Below, in pieces: positions 57,256 through 64,000 of a stretch of 64,000 nt of DNA. Under the pieces are notes generated by a model. That model ran no database searches. It worked only from the letters and a program-made list of their open reading frames with translations, and was not told the origin of the DNA. This stretch comes from Microvirga guangxiensis. GTDB lineage: Bacteria > Pseudomonadota > Alphaproteobacteria > Rhizobiales > Beijerinckiaceae. A program made the position numbers and the translations under genes. Where the stretch lies: contig NZ_FMVJ01000002.1 of the NCBI RefSeq assembly GCF_900102135.1, positions 335,709 through 399,708 of the forward strand, given 5' to 3'. Position 1 is the first letter of the stretch. The number at the start of each line of letters is the position of its first letter.

Positions 57256-58227
57256 ATGAGCCAATTCCGCAAAAGCCTATGGCGCGGCGCCCTTGCTGCG
57301 GCAGCCGTTGCAGGCTTCGTGACATCGGCGGCAGCCCAGATGGAACTGAAGATCATGGCCCCGGCGGCACCGGGCGGAGGCTGGGACCAGACCGCCCGCT
57401 CCATGCAGCAGGCTTTCACTCAGGCCGGAATCGCCAAGAGCGTGCAGGTCACCAACGTACCCGGCGCAGGCGGCTCCATCGGCATTGCCCAGCTGGTCAA
57501 CAATTCCAAGGGCGACGGCAACCAGCTCATGGTCATGGGCTATGTGATGGTGGGCGCGCTGCTCACCAACAAGTCTCCGATCACTCTCGATCAGACCACC
57601 CCCATCGCCCGCCTGACGACGGAATATGAAGCCATCGTCGTTCCCGCCGATTCTCCGATCAAGAACGCCAAGGACCTGGCTGCCGCTATCAAGGCGGACC
57701 CGGCGAAGGTCACCTGGGCAGGTGGCTCGGCAGGCGGCGTCGACCACATCGCCGCGGCGCTCTTCGCCAAGGCTGCTGGCGCCGATCCGACCAAGATCAA
57801 CTACATCCCGTTCTCCGGCGGCGGTGAGGCCCTCGCGGCCATCCTCGGCGGCAAGGTGACGGCGGGCATTTCCGGCTACGGCGAGTTCGAGAGCCAGGTG
57901 AAGGCCGGCAAGCTGCGCCTCATCGGCCTGACCTCGGCGACCAAGACGGCGAATGTGGACGTGCCTTCCATCAAGGAACAGGGCATTGACCTCGAGATCG
58001 CCAACTGGCGCGCGGTCGTCGCTCCTCCCGGCATTTCCGCCGATCAGAAGAAAGCCCTGACGGAAGCCGTCGACAAGCTGGCCAAGTCCAAGGAATGGCA
58101 GGAAATCCTGAAGGCCAAGGGTTGGGAGGATGCTTACGTGTCGGGTGACGCCTTCACGAAGATCCTCAACGACGAGATCGCCCGTACCAAGGAAGTCCTG
58201 ACCGCCGTAGGTCTGGTGAAGTCTTAA
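57256..58227 (+). CDS. tctC: Tripartite tricarboxylate transporter substrate-binding protein
   Basis: 323 residues with GGAGG before ATG. Signal peptide (MSQFRKSLWRGAL to SAAAQ, near 29). Bug/TctC family: APAAPGGGWDQTARSMQ near 36-52, PGAGGSIGIAQLVN near 68-81, and GGSAGGVDHIAAALF near 156. Binds a carboxylate in the periplasm and presents it to TctAB. The gap to tctB is 69 bases, with one transcript likely to the terminator at 60287. Ligand (citrate, tricarballylate, terephthalate-type and others) is not predictable. Confidence 0.92.
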   Translation: MSQFRKSLWRGALAAAAVAGFVTSAAAQMELKIMAPAAPGGGWDQTARSMQQAFTQAGIAKSVQVTNVPGAGGSIGIAQLVNNSKGDGNQLMVMGYVMVGALLTNKSPITLDQTTPIARLTTEYEAIVVPADSPIKNAKDLAAAIKADPAKVTWAGGSAGGVDHIAAALFAKAAGADPTKINYIPFSGGGEALAAILGGKVTAGISGYGEFESQVKAGKLRLIGLTSATKTANVDVPSIKEQGIDLEIANWRAVVAPPGISADQKKALTEAVDKLAKSKEWQEILKAKGWEDAYVSGDAFTKILNDEIARTKEVLTAVGLVKS

Positions 58228-58296
58228 TTTTCAAGATAAATCCCATTGGAAGCGCCGCGTTCTTCCGGAGCGCGGCGCTTCTTTTTAGGACATCCC

Positions 58297-58770
58297 ATGA
58301 GCACAAACTCGCAGCGGCGCATCGACGTGGCAGGCTTTGCCATCGCGCTCCTTCTTCTCGCTCTCGCCGGGCTCGTCTGGTGGGACATGAGCAAGCTCCA
58401 GATTCTCTCCCCCTACGACCTCGGTCCGAAGGTCATGCCGATCGTCGTTTCCATCGGCCTCGTTCTGCTTGCCATCGGCAACGGCATCTCCGCCCTCCGT
58501 GGCGACCTGCCAGAGCGAGAGAGCCTGGATTGGAAGCCCATCGTCCTGATCTTCAGCGGCCTTGCGATCCTCATCACCTTCATCGCTCTCGGCTGGGGCT
58601 TCATGATCGGAACCGCGATTCTGTTCGCGGCAACCTCGACGGCCTTTGGCCGCCGCGCTTTCCTTGTGGACCTGCTGATCGGAGCCGGCCTCGCCGTGCT
58701 CGTTTATCTGCTCCTCGGAAAGCTCCTGACCCTGTCCCTGCCCGCAGGGCCGATTGAAAAACTGTTCTGA
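58297..58770 (+). CDS. tctB: Tripartite tricarboxylate transporter small membrane subunit
   Basis: 157 residues from ATG 58297 (AGGACATCCC ahead), four transmembrane helices, with the usual Tct[12 protein letters not shown] segment after the first helix. Obligate partner of TctA in this secondary, sodium-linked uptake system. It ends eight bases before tctA. Confidence 0.9.
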   Translation: MSTNSQRRIDVAGFAIALLLLALAGLVWWDMSKLQILSPYDLGPKVMPIVVSIGLVLLAIGNGISALRGDLPERESLDWKPIVLIFSGLAILITFIALGWGFMIGTAILFAATSTAFGRRAFLVDLLIGAGLAVLVYLLLGKLLTLSLPAGPIEKLF

Positions 58771-58778
58771 GGCCAGAC

Positions 58779-60278
58779 ATGGAAGCCTTCTACTCGCTCG
58801 CCAACGGCCTGACTGTCGCAATCCAGCCGATGAATCTGCTGTTCGCCCTCATCGGCGTTCTCCTCGGCACCGCTGTCGGCGTGCTGCCCGGCATTGGCCC
58901 GGCTTTGACCGTGGCGCTGCTCCTGCCGATCACCTTCAAGCTCGATCCGGCAGGCTCCATCATCATGTTCGCCGGCATCTATTACGGCGGCATGTATGGC
59001 GGCTCGACCACCGCGATCCTCATCAACACGCCGGGCGAGAGCGCCTCCATGGCGACGGCTCTGGAAGGCAACAAGATGGCCAAGGCCGGGCGCGGCGGAC
59101 CCGCGCTCGCGACCTCCGCCATCGGGTCCTTCGTGGCAGGCACCATCGCGACCCTGGGCTTGACCTTCCTGGCTCCGTATCTGGTGGATATTGCCGTCAG
59201 CTTCGGGCCTGAGGATTACTTCGCCCTCATGTGCGTGGCTTTCGTCACGGTGTCGGCCACCTTCGGCGACTCGCCGGTCCGTGGTCTCACGAGCCTTTTC
59301 ATCGGCCTGACGCTCGGGCTCGTGGGCATCGACATCCTCTCGGGCCAGTCCCGCCTGAGCTTCGGCATTCCGGAGCTTTACGATAATATCGAGGTCACGA
59401 CTCTGGCCGTCGGCCTCTTTGCGATCGGCGAGGCTCTCTATGTGGCCTCCCGCCGCCACATCCAGGAGGAGAAGCTGGAGCCGGTGCGCGGCTCCCTCTG
59501 GATGACCAAGGAGGATTGGAAGCGCTCCTGGAAACCCTGGCTGCGCGGCACGGCCTTCGGCTTCCCCATCGGAGCCCTTCCGGCAGGCGGTGCGGAGATC
59601 CCCACATTCCTGTCCTACTCGACCGAAAGGCGCCTGACCAAGCATCCGGAGGAGTTCGGCCACGGCGCCATCGAAGGCGTGGCAGGCCCTGAGGCTGCCA
59701 ATAATGCCTCGGCAGCCGGCACCCTCGTGCCGCTTCTGACCCTCGGCCTGCCTACCTCGGCAACCGCAGCAATGCTGCTGGCGGGTTTCCAGCAATACGG
59801 CCTCAATCCCGGCCCGCTGCTGTTCGCCGACCAGCCCAACCTCGTCTGGGGCCTGATCGCCAGCCTCTTCATCGCTAACGCCATGCTGCTGGTGCTGAAT
59901 CTGCCTCTGGTCGGCCTGTGGGTGCGCCTGCTCGCGATTCCGCAGCCCTGGCTCTATGCGGGCATCCTGGTCTTCGCCACCATCGGCACCATCGCGGCTA
60001 ACCCCTCGCCGGTGGAGCTCATCATGCTGACGGTGTTCGGTGTCCTCGGCTTCCTCATGCGGCGCTTCGACTTCCCCATCGCGCCGGTGGTAGTGGGCCT
60101 CATCCTGGGTCCTATCGCGGAGAGCCAGCTGCGGCGCGCCCTGTCGATCAGCCTCGGCGACCCAATGGTGCTCCTGCAAAGCCCGATCTCGGCAACGCTG
60201 CTCGCCATCGCGCTCATCGCCCTCGTCCTCCCCTTCGTCATGAAGGGAATGGGCCGCTTCAAGGCGGTCGAGGACTAA
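58779..60278 (+). CDS. tctA: Tripartite tricarboxylate transporter large membrane subunit
   Basis: 499 residues, twelve helices. Duplicated TctA signatures: [20 protein letters not shown] near 33-52 and a second loop, [20 protein letters not shown] near 315-334. The [19 protein letters not shown] segment near 68-86 is diagnostic. GAGG lies ahead of the ATG. Last gene of tctCBA; the terminator at 60287 follows within ten bases. Confidence 0.94.
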   Translation: MEAFYSLANGLTVAIQPMNLLFALIGVLLGTAVGVLPGIGPALTVALLLPITFKLDPAGSIIMFAGIYYGGMYGGSTTAILINTPGESASMATALEGNKMAKAGRGGPALATSAIGSFVAGTIATLGLTFLAPYLVDIAVSFGPEDYFALMCVAFVTVSATFGDSPVRGLTSLFIGLTLGLVGIDILSGQSRLSFGIPELYDNIEVTTLAVGLFAIGEALYVASRRHIQEEKLEPVRGSLWMTKEDWKRSWKPWLRGTAFGFPIGALPAGGAEIPTFLSYSTERRLTKHPEEFGHGAIEGVAGPEAANNASAAGTLVPLLTLGLPTSATAAMLLAGFQQYGLNPGPLLFADQPNLVWGLIASLFIANAMLLVLNLPLVGLWVRLLAIPQPWLYAGILVFATIGTIAANPSPVELIMLTVFGVLGFLMRRFDFPIAPVVVGLILGPIAESQLRRALSISLGDPMVLLQSPISATLLAIALIALVLPFVMKGMGRFKAVED

Positions 60279-60286
60279 ACCCAACG

Positions 60287-60313
60287 AAAAGGCCCGGGAG
60301 ACCGGGCCTTTTT
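60287..60313 (+). terminator. Terminator of tctCBA
   Basis: Perfect 11-base stem AAAAGGCCCGG/CCGGGCCTTTT with a GAGA tetraloop and T-run, nine bases after the tctA stop. Confidence 0.87.
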
Positions 60314-60333
60314 GCTTCTCAGGAACTGGCCTC

Positions 60334-60657
60334 TCACGATGAGAAGGCGGCCAGCTTTCCGAATTGTTCGGCGAGCAGATAGTAAACGGTCACCCGGTTC
60401 TTGCTTCGATCGCCTTTCAGCTTCTCGCCGACTGCCGCGATCGCCTTGTCCAATTCGGCATCGGAGGCGGTCAGGCCGAGCTTCTTCTTCAGGAAGCCGT
60501 CGCGAACTCTGATCAACTCATCCCGGTCGGAGAAGGACACCAGGGCCGAGTCCCTCTTCTGAAGGGCAATTCCCAGATATCGCACGATACCTGCAATCGC
60601 TTTGTCGTCTGCGCTCGGAGCATATTTCTTGACGTCGACCGCCCAGTCTTCGCTCAT
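60334..60657 (-). CDS. DUF2853 family protein
   Basis: 107 residues from ATG 60657 with AAGGAGG five bases ahead. Small all-helical protein: MSEDWAVDVKKYAPSADD, then SDRDELIRVRDGFLKKKLGL, matching DUF2853. Highly charged, cytosolic, no cysteine. Function unknown. Flanked by terminators on both sides, so it is a single gene. Confidence 0.85.
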   Translation of the reverse strand: MSEDWAVDVKKYAPSADDKAIAGIVRYLGIALQKRDSALVSFSDRDELIRVRDGFLKKKLGLTASDAELDKAIAAVGEKLKGDRSKNRVTVYYLLAEQFGKLAAFSS

Positions 60658-60745
60658 GGAAGCCTCCTTGAAGGTCATCGCGGCAAATGGGTCACGAACA
60701 AGAAGGCTAAGGCCAGGCCAAGCTCCGACAAGAGCGATACTCCTA

Positions 60746-60779
60746 AAGAATAAAGCCCGGCGAACCGGGCTTTATTCTT
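60746..60779. terminator. Strong hairpin between DUF2853 and DUF2059 genes
   Basis: Perfect 15-base stem AAGAATAAAGCCCGG/CCGGGCTTTATTCTT with a CGAA tetraloop; T-rich on both strands. It terminates the leftward DUF2059 transcript. Confidence 0.87.
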
Positions 60780-60797
60780 ACCGTCGATCCTTGCCGA

Positions 60798-61298
60798 TCA
60801 GTTCAGCGAATGACCGCGCTTGCCCATTTCCTCACGGGCGCGGGACATGATGAACTCCGAAGTCCGCTGCGACCAGATATCCATCTCGCGCACGACGTTG
60901 TCGAGCACGCCGGGCTGAACCTGCACGTATTTCTGGCCCACGGCCGACTTATAGAAGGTTGCGACCTCGTTCAGCTCCGCCTCGGTCATGGTCGTAGCCA
61001 GCACGCGCGCGGTCGCATCGATCAGCTCCTGCTTCTTCTGCTCGACCTCGGGGCGAAGCGCAGTCACGACCGCGTCCAGGTCCTTCTGGATTTCAGGGCT
61101 CGTGACGCTCATCCGCTGCAGGCGGCTGAGAAGCGGCCCGACCAGCGCGTCGAAGGCGCCCGTCATGCCGGAGCTGATGGCAACTTCGCGCGCGGCGGCC
61201 AGATGGCCGGCGCTCGGCTGTGCCTGCGCGAAGACAGGGCTTGCCAGCATGAACAGCGCGACGGAGGTCGCAGCTAGGCGTGAAGCGGAACGGATCAT
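60798..61298 (-). CDS. DUF2059 domain protein, secreted
   Basis: 166 residues with a signal peptide (MIRSASRLAATSVALF to AQAQ, near 26). DUF2059 core in the C-terminal half (ATTMTEAELNEVATFYKSAVGQ near 105-126). Helical periplasmic protein of unknown role, usually encoded right after rpiA in Hyphomicrobiales, as here. The distance to rpiA is 30 bases. Confidence 0.88.
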   Translation of the reverse strand: MIRSASRLAATSVALFMLASPVFAQAQPSAGHLAAAREVAISSGMTGAFDALVGPLLSRLQRMSVTSPEIQKDLDAVVTALRPEVEQKKQELIDATARVLATTMTEAELNEVATFYKSAVGQKYVQVQPGVLDNVVREMDIWSQRTSEFIMSRAREEMGKRGHSLN

Positions 61299-61328
61299 AG
61301 AAGGGACTCCAATCGTGAAAGGCTGAGG

Positions 61329-62024
61329 TCAGAGCTGACCGAGTTCGACAAGCCCCTCCCCGGTCGCGAGGATCGCGCCGGAAGCGAGGCCGATAAAGAG
61401 ACCGTGCTCGACGACCCCGGGAATATTGTTGAGCGTCGAGGCGAGAACGTTAGGTTTGTCGATGCGCCCGAGATGGGCATCGAGAATGAAGTGACCGCCA
61501 TCGGTGACATATGGCGCCCCATCGGCAGCGCGGCGCAGGCGCAGCTCGCCCTTCATGCTGAGGCTTTCCAGCAACTTACCGATAGCCCGCTCTGTCGCCG
61601 TGAGCCCGAAGGGGACGACTTCGATGGGCAGCGGAAACTTGCCGAGCTTCGCGACGCGCTTAGAGCCGTCCGCAATCACGACCATGCGCGCGCTGGCCGA
61701 TGCAACGATCTTCTCACGCAGCAATGCGCCGCCGCCGCCTTTCACAAGGCGCAGGTCGTCATCGAGTTCGTCGGCGCCGTCGACCGTCAGGTCGAGTTCC
61801 GGCATTTCGTCGAGGGTCGCGAGCGGGATCCCCTCGCGTTGGGCCTGCTCGCGGGTCGCCTCGGAGGTCGGCACGCCCACGACCTTCAGGCCGCCGCGCA
61901 CGCGCTCGCCGATGACAGCCACGAAATGCGCCGCCGTCGAACCGGTGCCGAGGCCAAGCCTCATGCCGTCGGTTACGAGTTGGGCTGCCCTTTCGGCCGC
62001 TGCACGCTTGAGATTGTCGCTCAC
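61329..62024 (-). CDS. rpiA: Ribose-5-phosphate isomerase A
   Basis: 231 residues from GTG 62024 (AGAGG ahead). Interconverts ribose 5-phosphate and ribulose 5-phosphate. Motifs GTGSTAAHF at 26-34, DGADEL at 82-87 and [11 protein letters not shown] at 95-105 with catalytic E104. Followed by the DUF2059 gene in one leftward unit. Upstream lies an unusual palindromic stretch (62041-62253). Confidence 0.96.
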   Translation of the reverse strand: MSDNLKRAAAERAAQLVTDGMRLGLGTGSTAAHFVAVIGERVRGGLKVVGVPTSEATREQAQREGIPLATLDEMPELDLTVDGADELDDDLRLVKGGGGALLREKIVASASARMVVIADGSKRVAKLGKFPLPIEVVPFGLTATERAIGKLLESLSMKGELRLRRAADGAPYVTDGGHFILDAHLGRIDKPNVLASTLNNIPGVVEHGLFIGLASGAILATGEGLVELGQL

Positions 62025-62040
62025 TGAGGACCTCTAAAAT

Positions 62041-62253
62041 GTCGCCCCAACCGAAAGGCAGGTCGCAGCCCGCCTCTAGCATGTAGGGATGTTGAAAAGA
62101 AAGATGGTTTCATATTCGTCCGGGCATCGAGCCCGAAATGGAAACCGTTTTGGGATCCATTGGATGCCCTTTCTAGGGTAGCGCAGCGTTGAGCGTGAAA
62201 ACGGGATCCACTTTTCCACACGCCGCGCCAGGGCAGAAAGCTCCAAGCCAGGG
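62041..62253. other. Intergenic stretch with repeated GGATCC-centred segments
   Basis: The gap upstream of rpiA contains GGATCCA twice, at 62153 and 62204, and an inverted GGGCATC/GATGCCC pair (62122-62128, 62163-62169). It reads like the short interspersed palindromic elements of Hyphomicrobiales, but no second copy was found in this window. No gene. Confidence 0.3.
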
Positions 62254-62709
62254 TTATGGACGCTGGGGGGAGGCCCCCGTTCCCGAGCCCGCACCCGGTG
62301 TCGCAGCCTCAGGGACGATCGTGGACGCGGACGTCGAGGGCCTCGCCTGCGGCGTGCAGACGACCTGCTGGTCGAATACGTAGCAGATGCTCATGTCGCC
62401 GGTACGGAAATTGACCCGAAACACGCCGCCCTCACGCTCGTGACGGGATGCGACGAGCCCGTATTCCCCAGGCTGCTGGGGGCCCGCCCCTTCGCCGGGG
62501 CTGAAGCAGAGGGTGACACCGATGGTGCCCTCCTGCAGCCCGTACTGGCAGGAGCTGACCTCGCCGGTGACGCGATCGATCCTATAAATACGGTTCAGGT
62601 CCGTTTGCGGCGCTGGCACGAAATCGTACGAGGCCGCCAGGACCGAACCCGACATGCCCACAAAGGCCAAGGCCGTCGATACAAACGCAGCGTAACCAAA
62701 AAGCCGCAT
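62254..62709 (-). CDS. Secreted hypothetical protein
   Basis: 151 residues, signal peptide (MRLFGYAAFVSTALAF to VLAA, near 26). Mature part about 90 residues with four cysteines (SSCQYGLQ, VTLCFSPG, SICYVFDQQVVCTP) and an aromatic repeat of RVTGEVSSCQYG and FRTGDMSICY, suggesting a duplicated half-domain. C-terminal tail of Ala/Pro/Ser. Family not recognised; likely periplasmic. Divergent from gph with about 100 bases between. Confidence 0.68.
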   Translation of the reverse strand: MRLFGYAAFVSTALAFVGMSGSVLAASYDFVPAPQTDLNRIYRIDRVTGEVSSCQYGLQEGTIGVTLCFSPGEGAGPQQPGEYGLVASRHEREGGVFRVNFRTGDMSICYVFDQQVVCTPQARPSTSASTIVPEAATPGAGSGTGASPQRP

Positions 62710-62809
62710 TCATCACTCCATTACGGTTAAGAACGAATCAACCGGGAGCACCATATCATCCCCTCCGCTTGATTCCCTTGATTTGAGCAGCAGCAGGTAC
62801 CCGAGCTTC

Positions 62810-63511
62810 ATGGTCATTCATACCCCGCAAATCGCCCCGCCTATCGCCGTCTTCGATCTTGACGGCACCCTGGCCGATACGGCCGGCGATCTGGTGGGGA
62901 CGCTCAACGTCATTCTGGAGCAGGAGGGCCTCGCCTCACTGCCGGTCGAACAGGCGCGCGACATGATCGGCGCGGGGGCAAGGGCCCTGATCGAACGCGG
63001 CTTCGAAGCAGCGAGGAAGGAACTGGCTCCCGCTCATCTCGATGCGCTCTTCAAGCAGTTCATGGTGCATTACAGCGAGAATATCTGCATCAGGACCCAA
63101 CTCTTTCCCGGGGTGATCGAGGCGCTGGATCGGCTTGAAGCGGCCGGTTTCATTCTCGCGGTCTGCACCAACAAGATCGAGGAGCACTCGGTCAGGTTGC
63201 TCGACGCTCTTGGGATCAGCCATCGCTTCGCGGCCAATTGCGGTCGTGACACCTTTGCTTATTTCAAGCCCGACCCGCGGCACCTGACCCTGACGATCGC
63301 GCGGGCTGGGGGCGATCCGTCCCGGGCGGTGATGGTCGGGGATTCACGCACTGACATCGTAACCGCGCAGAATGCCGGAATTCCGTCGATTGCCGTTCCC
63401 TTCGGCTACACGGACGTGCCGGTGCAGAGCCTGAACCCGGATATCGTAATCGACCATTTCGATGAGCTGTTCGCTGCGGTCGAGGCGCTGATGAAGCCGA
63501 TTGCGGCTTGA
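62810..63511 (+). CDS. gph: Phosphoglycolate phosphatase (HAD family)
   Basis: 233 residues from ATG 62810; an in-frame TTG nine codons upstream is less likely. HAD motif I is FDLDGTLADT with nucleophile D16 and acid D18, motif II CTNK near 120, and motif III/IV YFKPDPRHL and MVGDSRTDIVTA near 150-180. Removes phosphoglycolate formed from DNA repair or ribulose oxygenation. Conserved neighbour of rpiA in this group, though here the 151-residue gene intervenes. tRNA-Val follows, convergent. Confidence 0.92.
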   Translation: MVIHTPQIAPPIAVFDLDGTLADTAGDLVGTLNVILEQEGLASLPVEQARDMIGAGARALIERGFEAARKELAPAHLDALFKQFMVHYSENICIRTQLFPGVIEALDRLEAAGFILAVCTNKIEEHSVRLLDALGISHRFAANCGRDTFAYFKPDPRHLTLTIARAGGDPSRAVMVGDSRTDIVTAQNAGIPSIAVPFGYTDVPVQSLNPDIVIDHFDELFAAVEALMKPIAA

Positions 63512-63578
63512 GCGCATGAATGCGCCTTGCGCCCACTCTTGCGAACGCACCCCATGAAACTGGACTGTCAGGAAGGAA

Positions 63579-63653
63579 TGGTGGGCGCGACAGGGATTGA
63601 ACCTGTGACCCTTCGCGTGTGAAGCGAATGCTCTCCCGCTGAGCTACGCGCCC
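63579..63653 (-). tRNA. tRNA-Val (anticodon CAC)
   Basis: 75 bases including CCA. Acceptor GGGCGCG/CGCGCCC, D-arm GCTCAGCGGGAGAGC, anticodon loop TTCACAC, T-arm CACAGGTTCAATCCCTGT. Reads GUG codons. Confidence 0.96.
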
Positions 63654-63664
63654 TGACCAGCGCC

Positions 63665-63693
63665 TTCTAATGGCGTCATGGGCTCTGCGTCAA
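63665..63693 (-). promoter_or_regulatory. Promoter of tRNA-Val
   Basis: Minus strand -35 TTGACG (63693-63688), 17-base spacer, -10 TTAGAA (63670-63665). Only 11 bases from the mature tRNA, so the leader would be very short. Confidence 0.4.
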
Positions 63694-63900
63694 GCCACGA
63701 AGTCGAGAACGGCACGAAGATTTTTTCAACGGCAATTGCGGCAGCATGGCTTTAACCGCTCGGTTACGACGTGGCGAAATGGTGGCATCTCTGGGCTAGG
63801 ATTTTATAGCAAATCCCTGATAAAGGTCGGATCCGAAACGCGGCCATATGCGTTCAACGATCACAAACCCGCCACCAAACTTGTTCATTTCGAGGCAATT

Positions 63901-64000
63901 ATGGGACGCACGCGCGCACCCCTCTTCGGTCTTGCCTGCGCCTTCGTCGCTCTGGCGACCCCGGCTGCGGCATTTACGGCAATCGATCCCCTCACCCGCC
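63901..64000 (+). CDS. Secreted protein, 5' end only
   Basis: Starts at ATG 63901 with GAGG five bases ahead and runs off the window after 33 codons. The visible part is a signal peptide (MGRTRAPLFGLACAF to ATPAAAF) and the first mature residues TAIDPLTR. The 247-base gap before it (63654-63900) holds the tRNA-Val promoter and nothing else I can name. Family not identifiable from this fragment. Confidence 0.7.
   Translation, partial: MGRTRAPLFGLACAFVALATPAAAFTAIDPLTR

Noticed and set aside
58704-60284. 526-codon open frame on the minus strand
   Set aside because: Antisense shadow of tctA and tctB; its product is low-complexity Glu/Arg/His/Gln.

Overview
The window looks like chromosomal DNA of a GC-rich alphaproteobacterium of the order Hyphomicrobiales (Rhizobiales), most like Methylobacteriaceae such as Microvirga or Methylobacterium. 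I infer this from gene content (psd-pssA, maf-yacG, DUF2865, DUF2853, a 27-residue membrane protein, class II DAHP synthase, rpiA-DUF2059 near gor) and from FixK/FNR-type sites; no taxonomic search was possible. I saw no insertion sequence, prophage, integrase or CRISPR array. Three tRNA genes (Ser-GCU, Phe-GAA, Val-CAC) lie on the minus strand.

Layout. 1-5078: a tight operon of two polyamine-type ABC permeases, a three-subunit HcnABC/opine-oxidase-like flavoenzyme and a periplasmic binding protein, apparently uptake plus oxidation of an unknown amine or opine-like compound. 5231-6247: a luciferase-like monooxygenase. 6274-15904: an accessory island of phasin-like protein, small membrane protein, coiled-coil protein, two tandem-domain Usp proteins, a c-type cytochrome, a beta-CASP metallo-beta-lactamase-fold nuclease, a DUF1003 protein, an orphan PHB synthase and a zinc alcohol dehydrogenase. 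FixK/FNR-type palindromes lie in five of its intergenic regions, so this is probably an oxygen-limitation regulon block, and it is the most interesting part of the window.

16114-32127: tRNA-Ser, RidA, glycosyltransferase, GST, EEP-family phosphodiesterase, a copper module (operator, copA, cueR), a dual-specificity-like phosphatase, an L,D-transpeptidase, small membrane proteins, purC, a LolA-like carrier, DoxX, galE, and an SBF-type transporter divergent from a GntR/FadR regulator with repeated GGTCTG sites. 32289-39702: tRNA-Phe, yacG, maf, pssA, psd, an Atm1-like ABC exporter, a LysM protein, a LOG-family protein and a DUF606 transporter. 39879-43449: operon cysS-GNAT-cimA. 43744-49384: a secreted protein, a LysG/ArgP-like regulator divergent from a LysE exporter, creA, a DUF2865 protein and a YadGH-like ABC-2 exporter.

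49494-63511: housekeeping genes gltX, nadE, class II DAHP synthase, gor, rpiA and gph, interrupted by a WaaL/O-antigen-ligase-like gene and a tctCBA tripartite tricarboxylate transporter. The window ends inside a gene for a secreted protein. Several start codons (TTG and GTG) were chosen by ribosome binding site and family alignment rather than as the longest frame.
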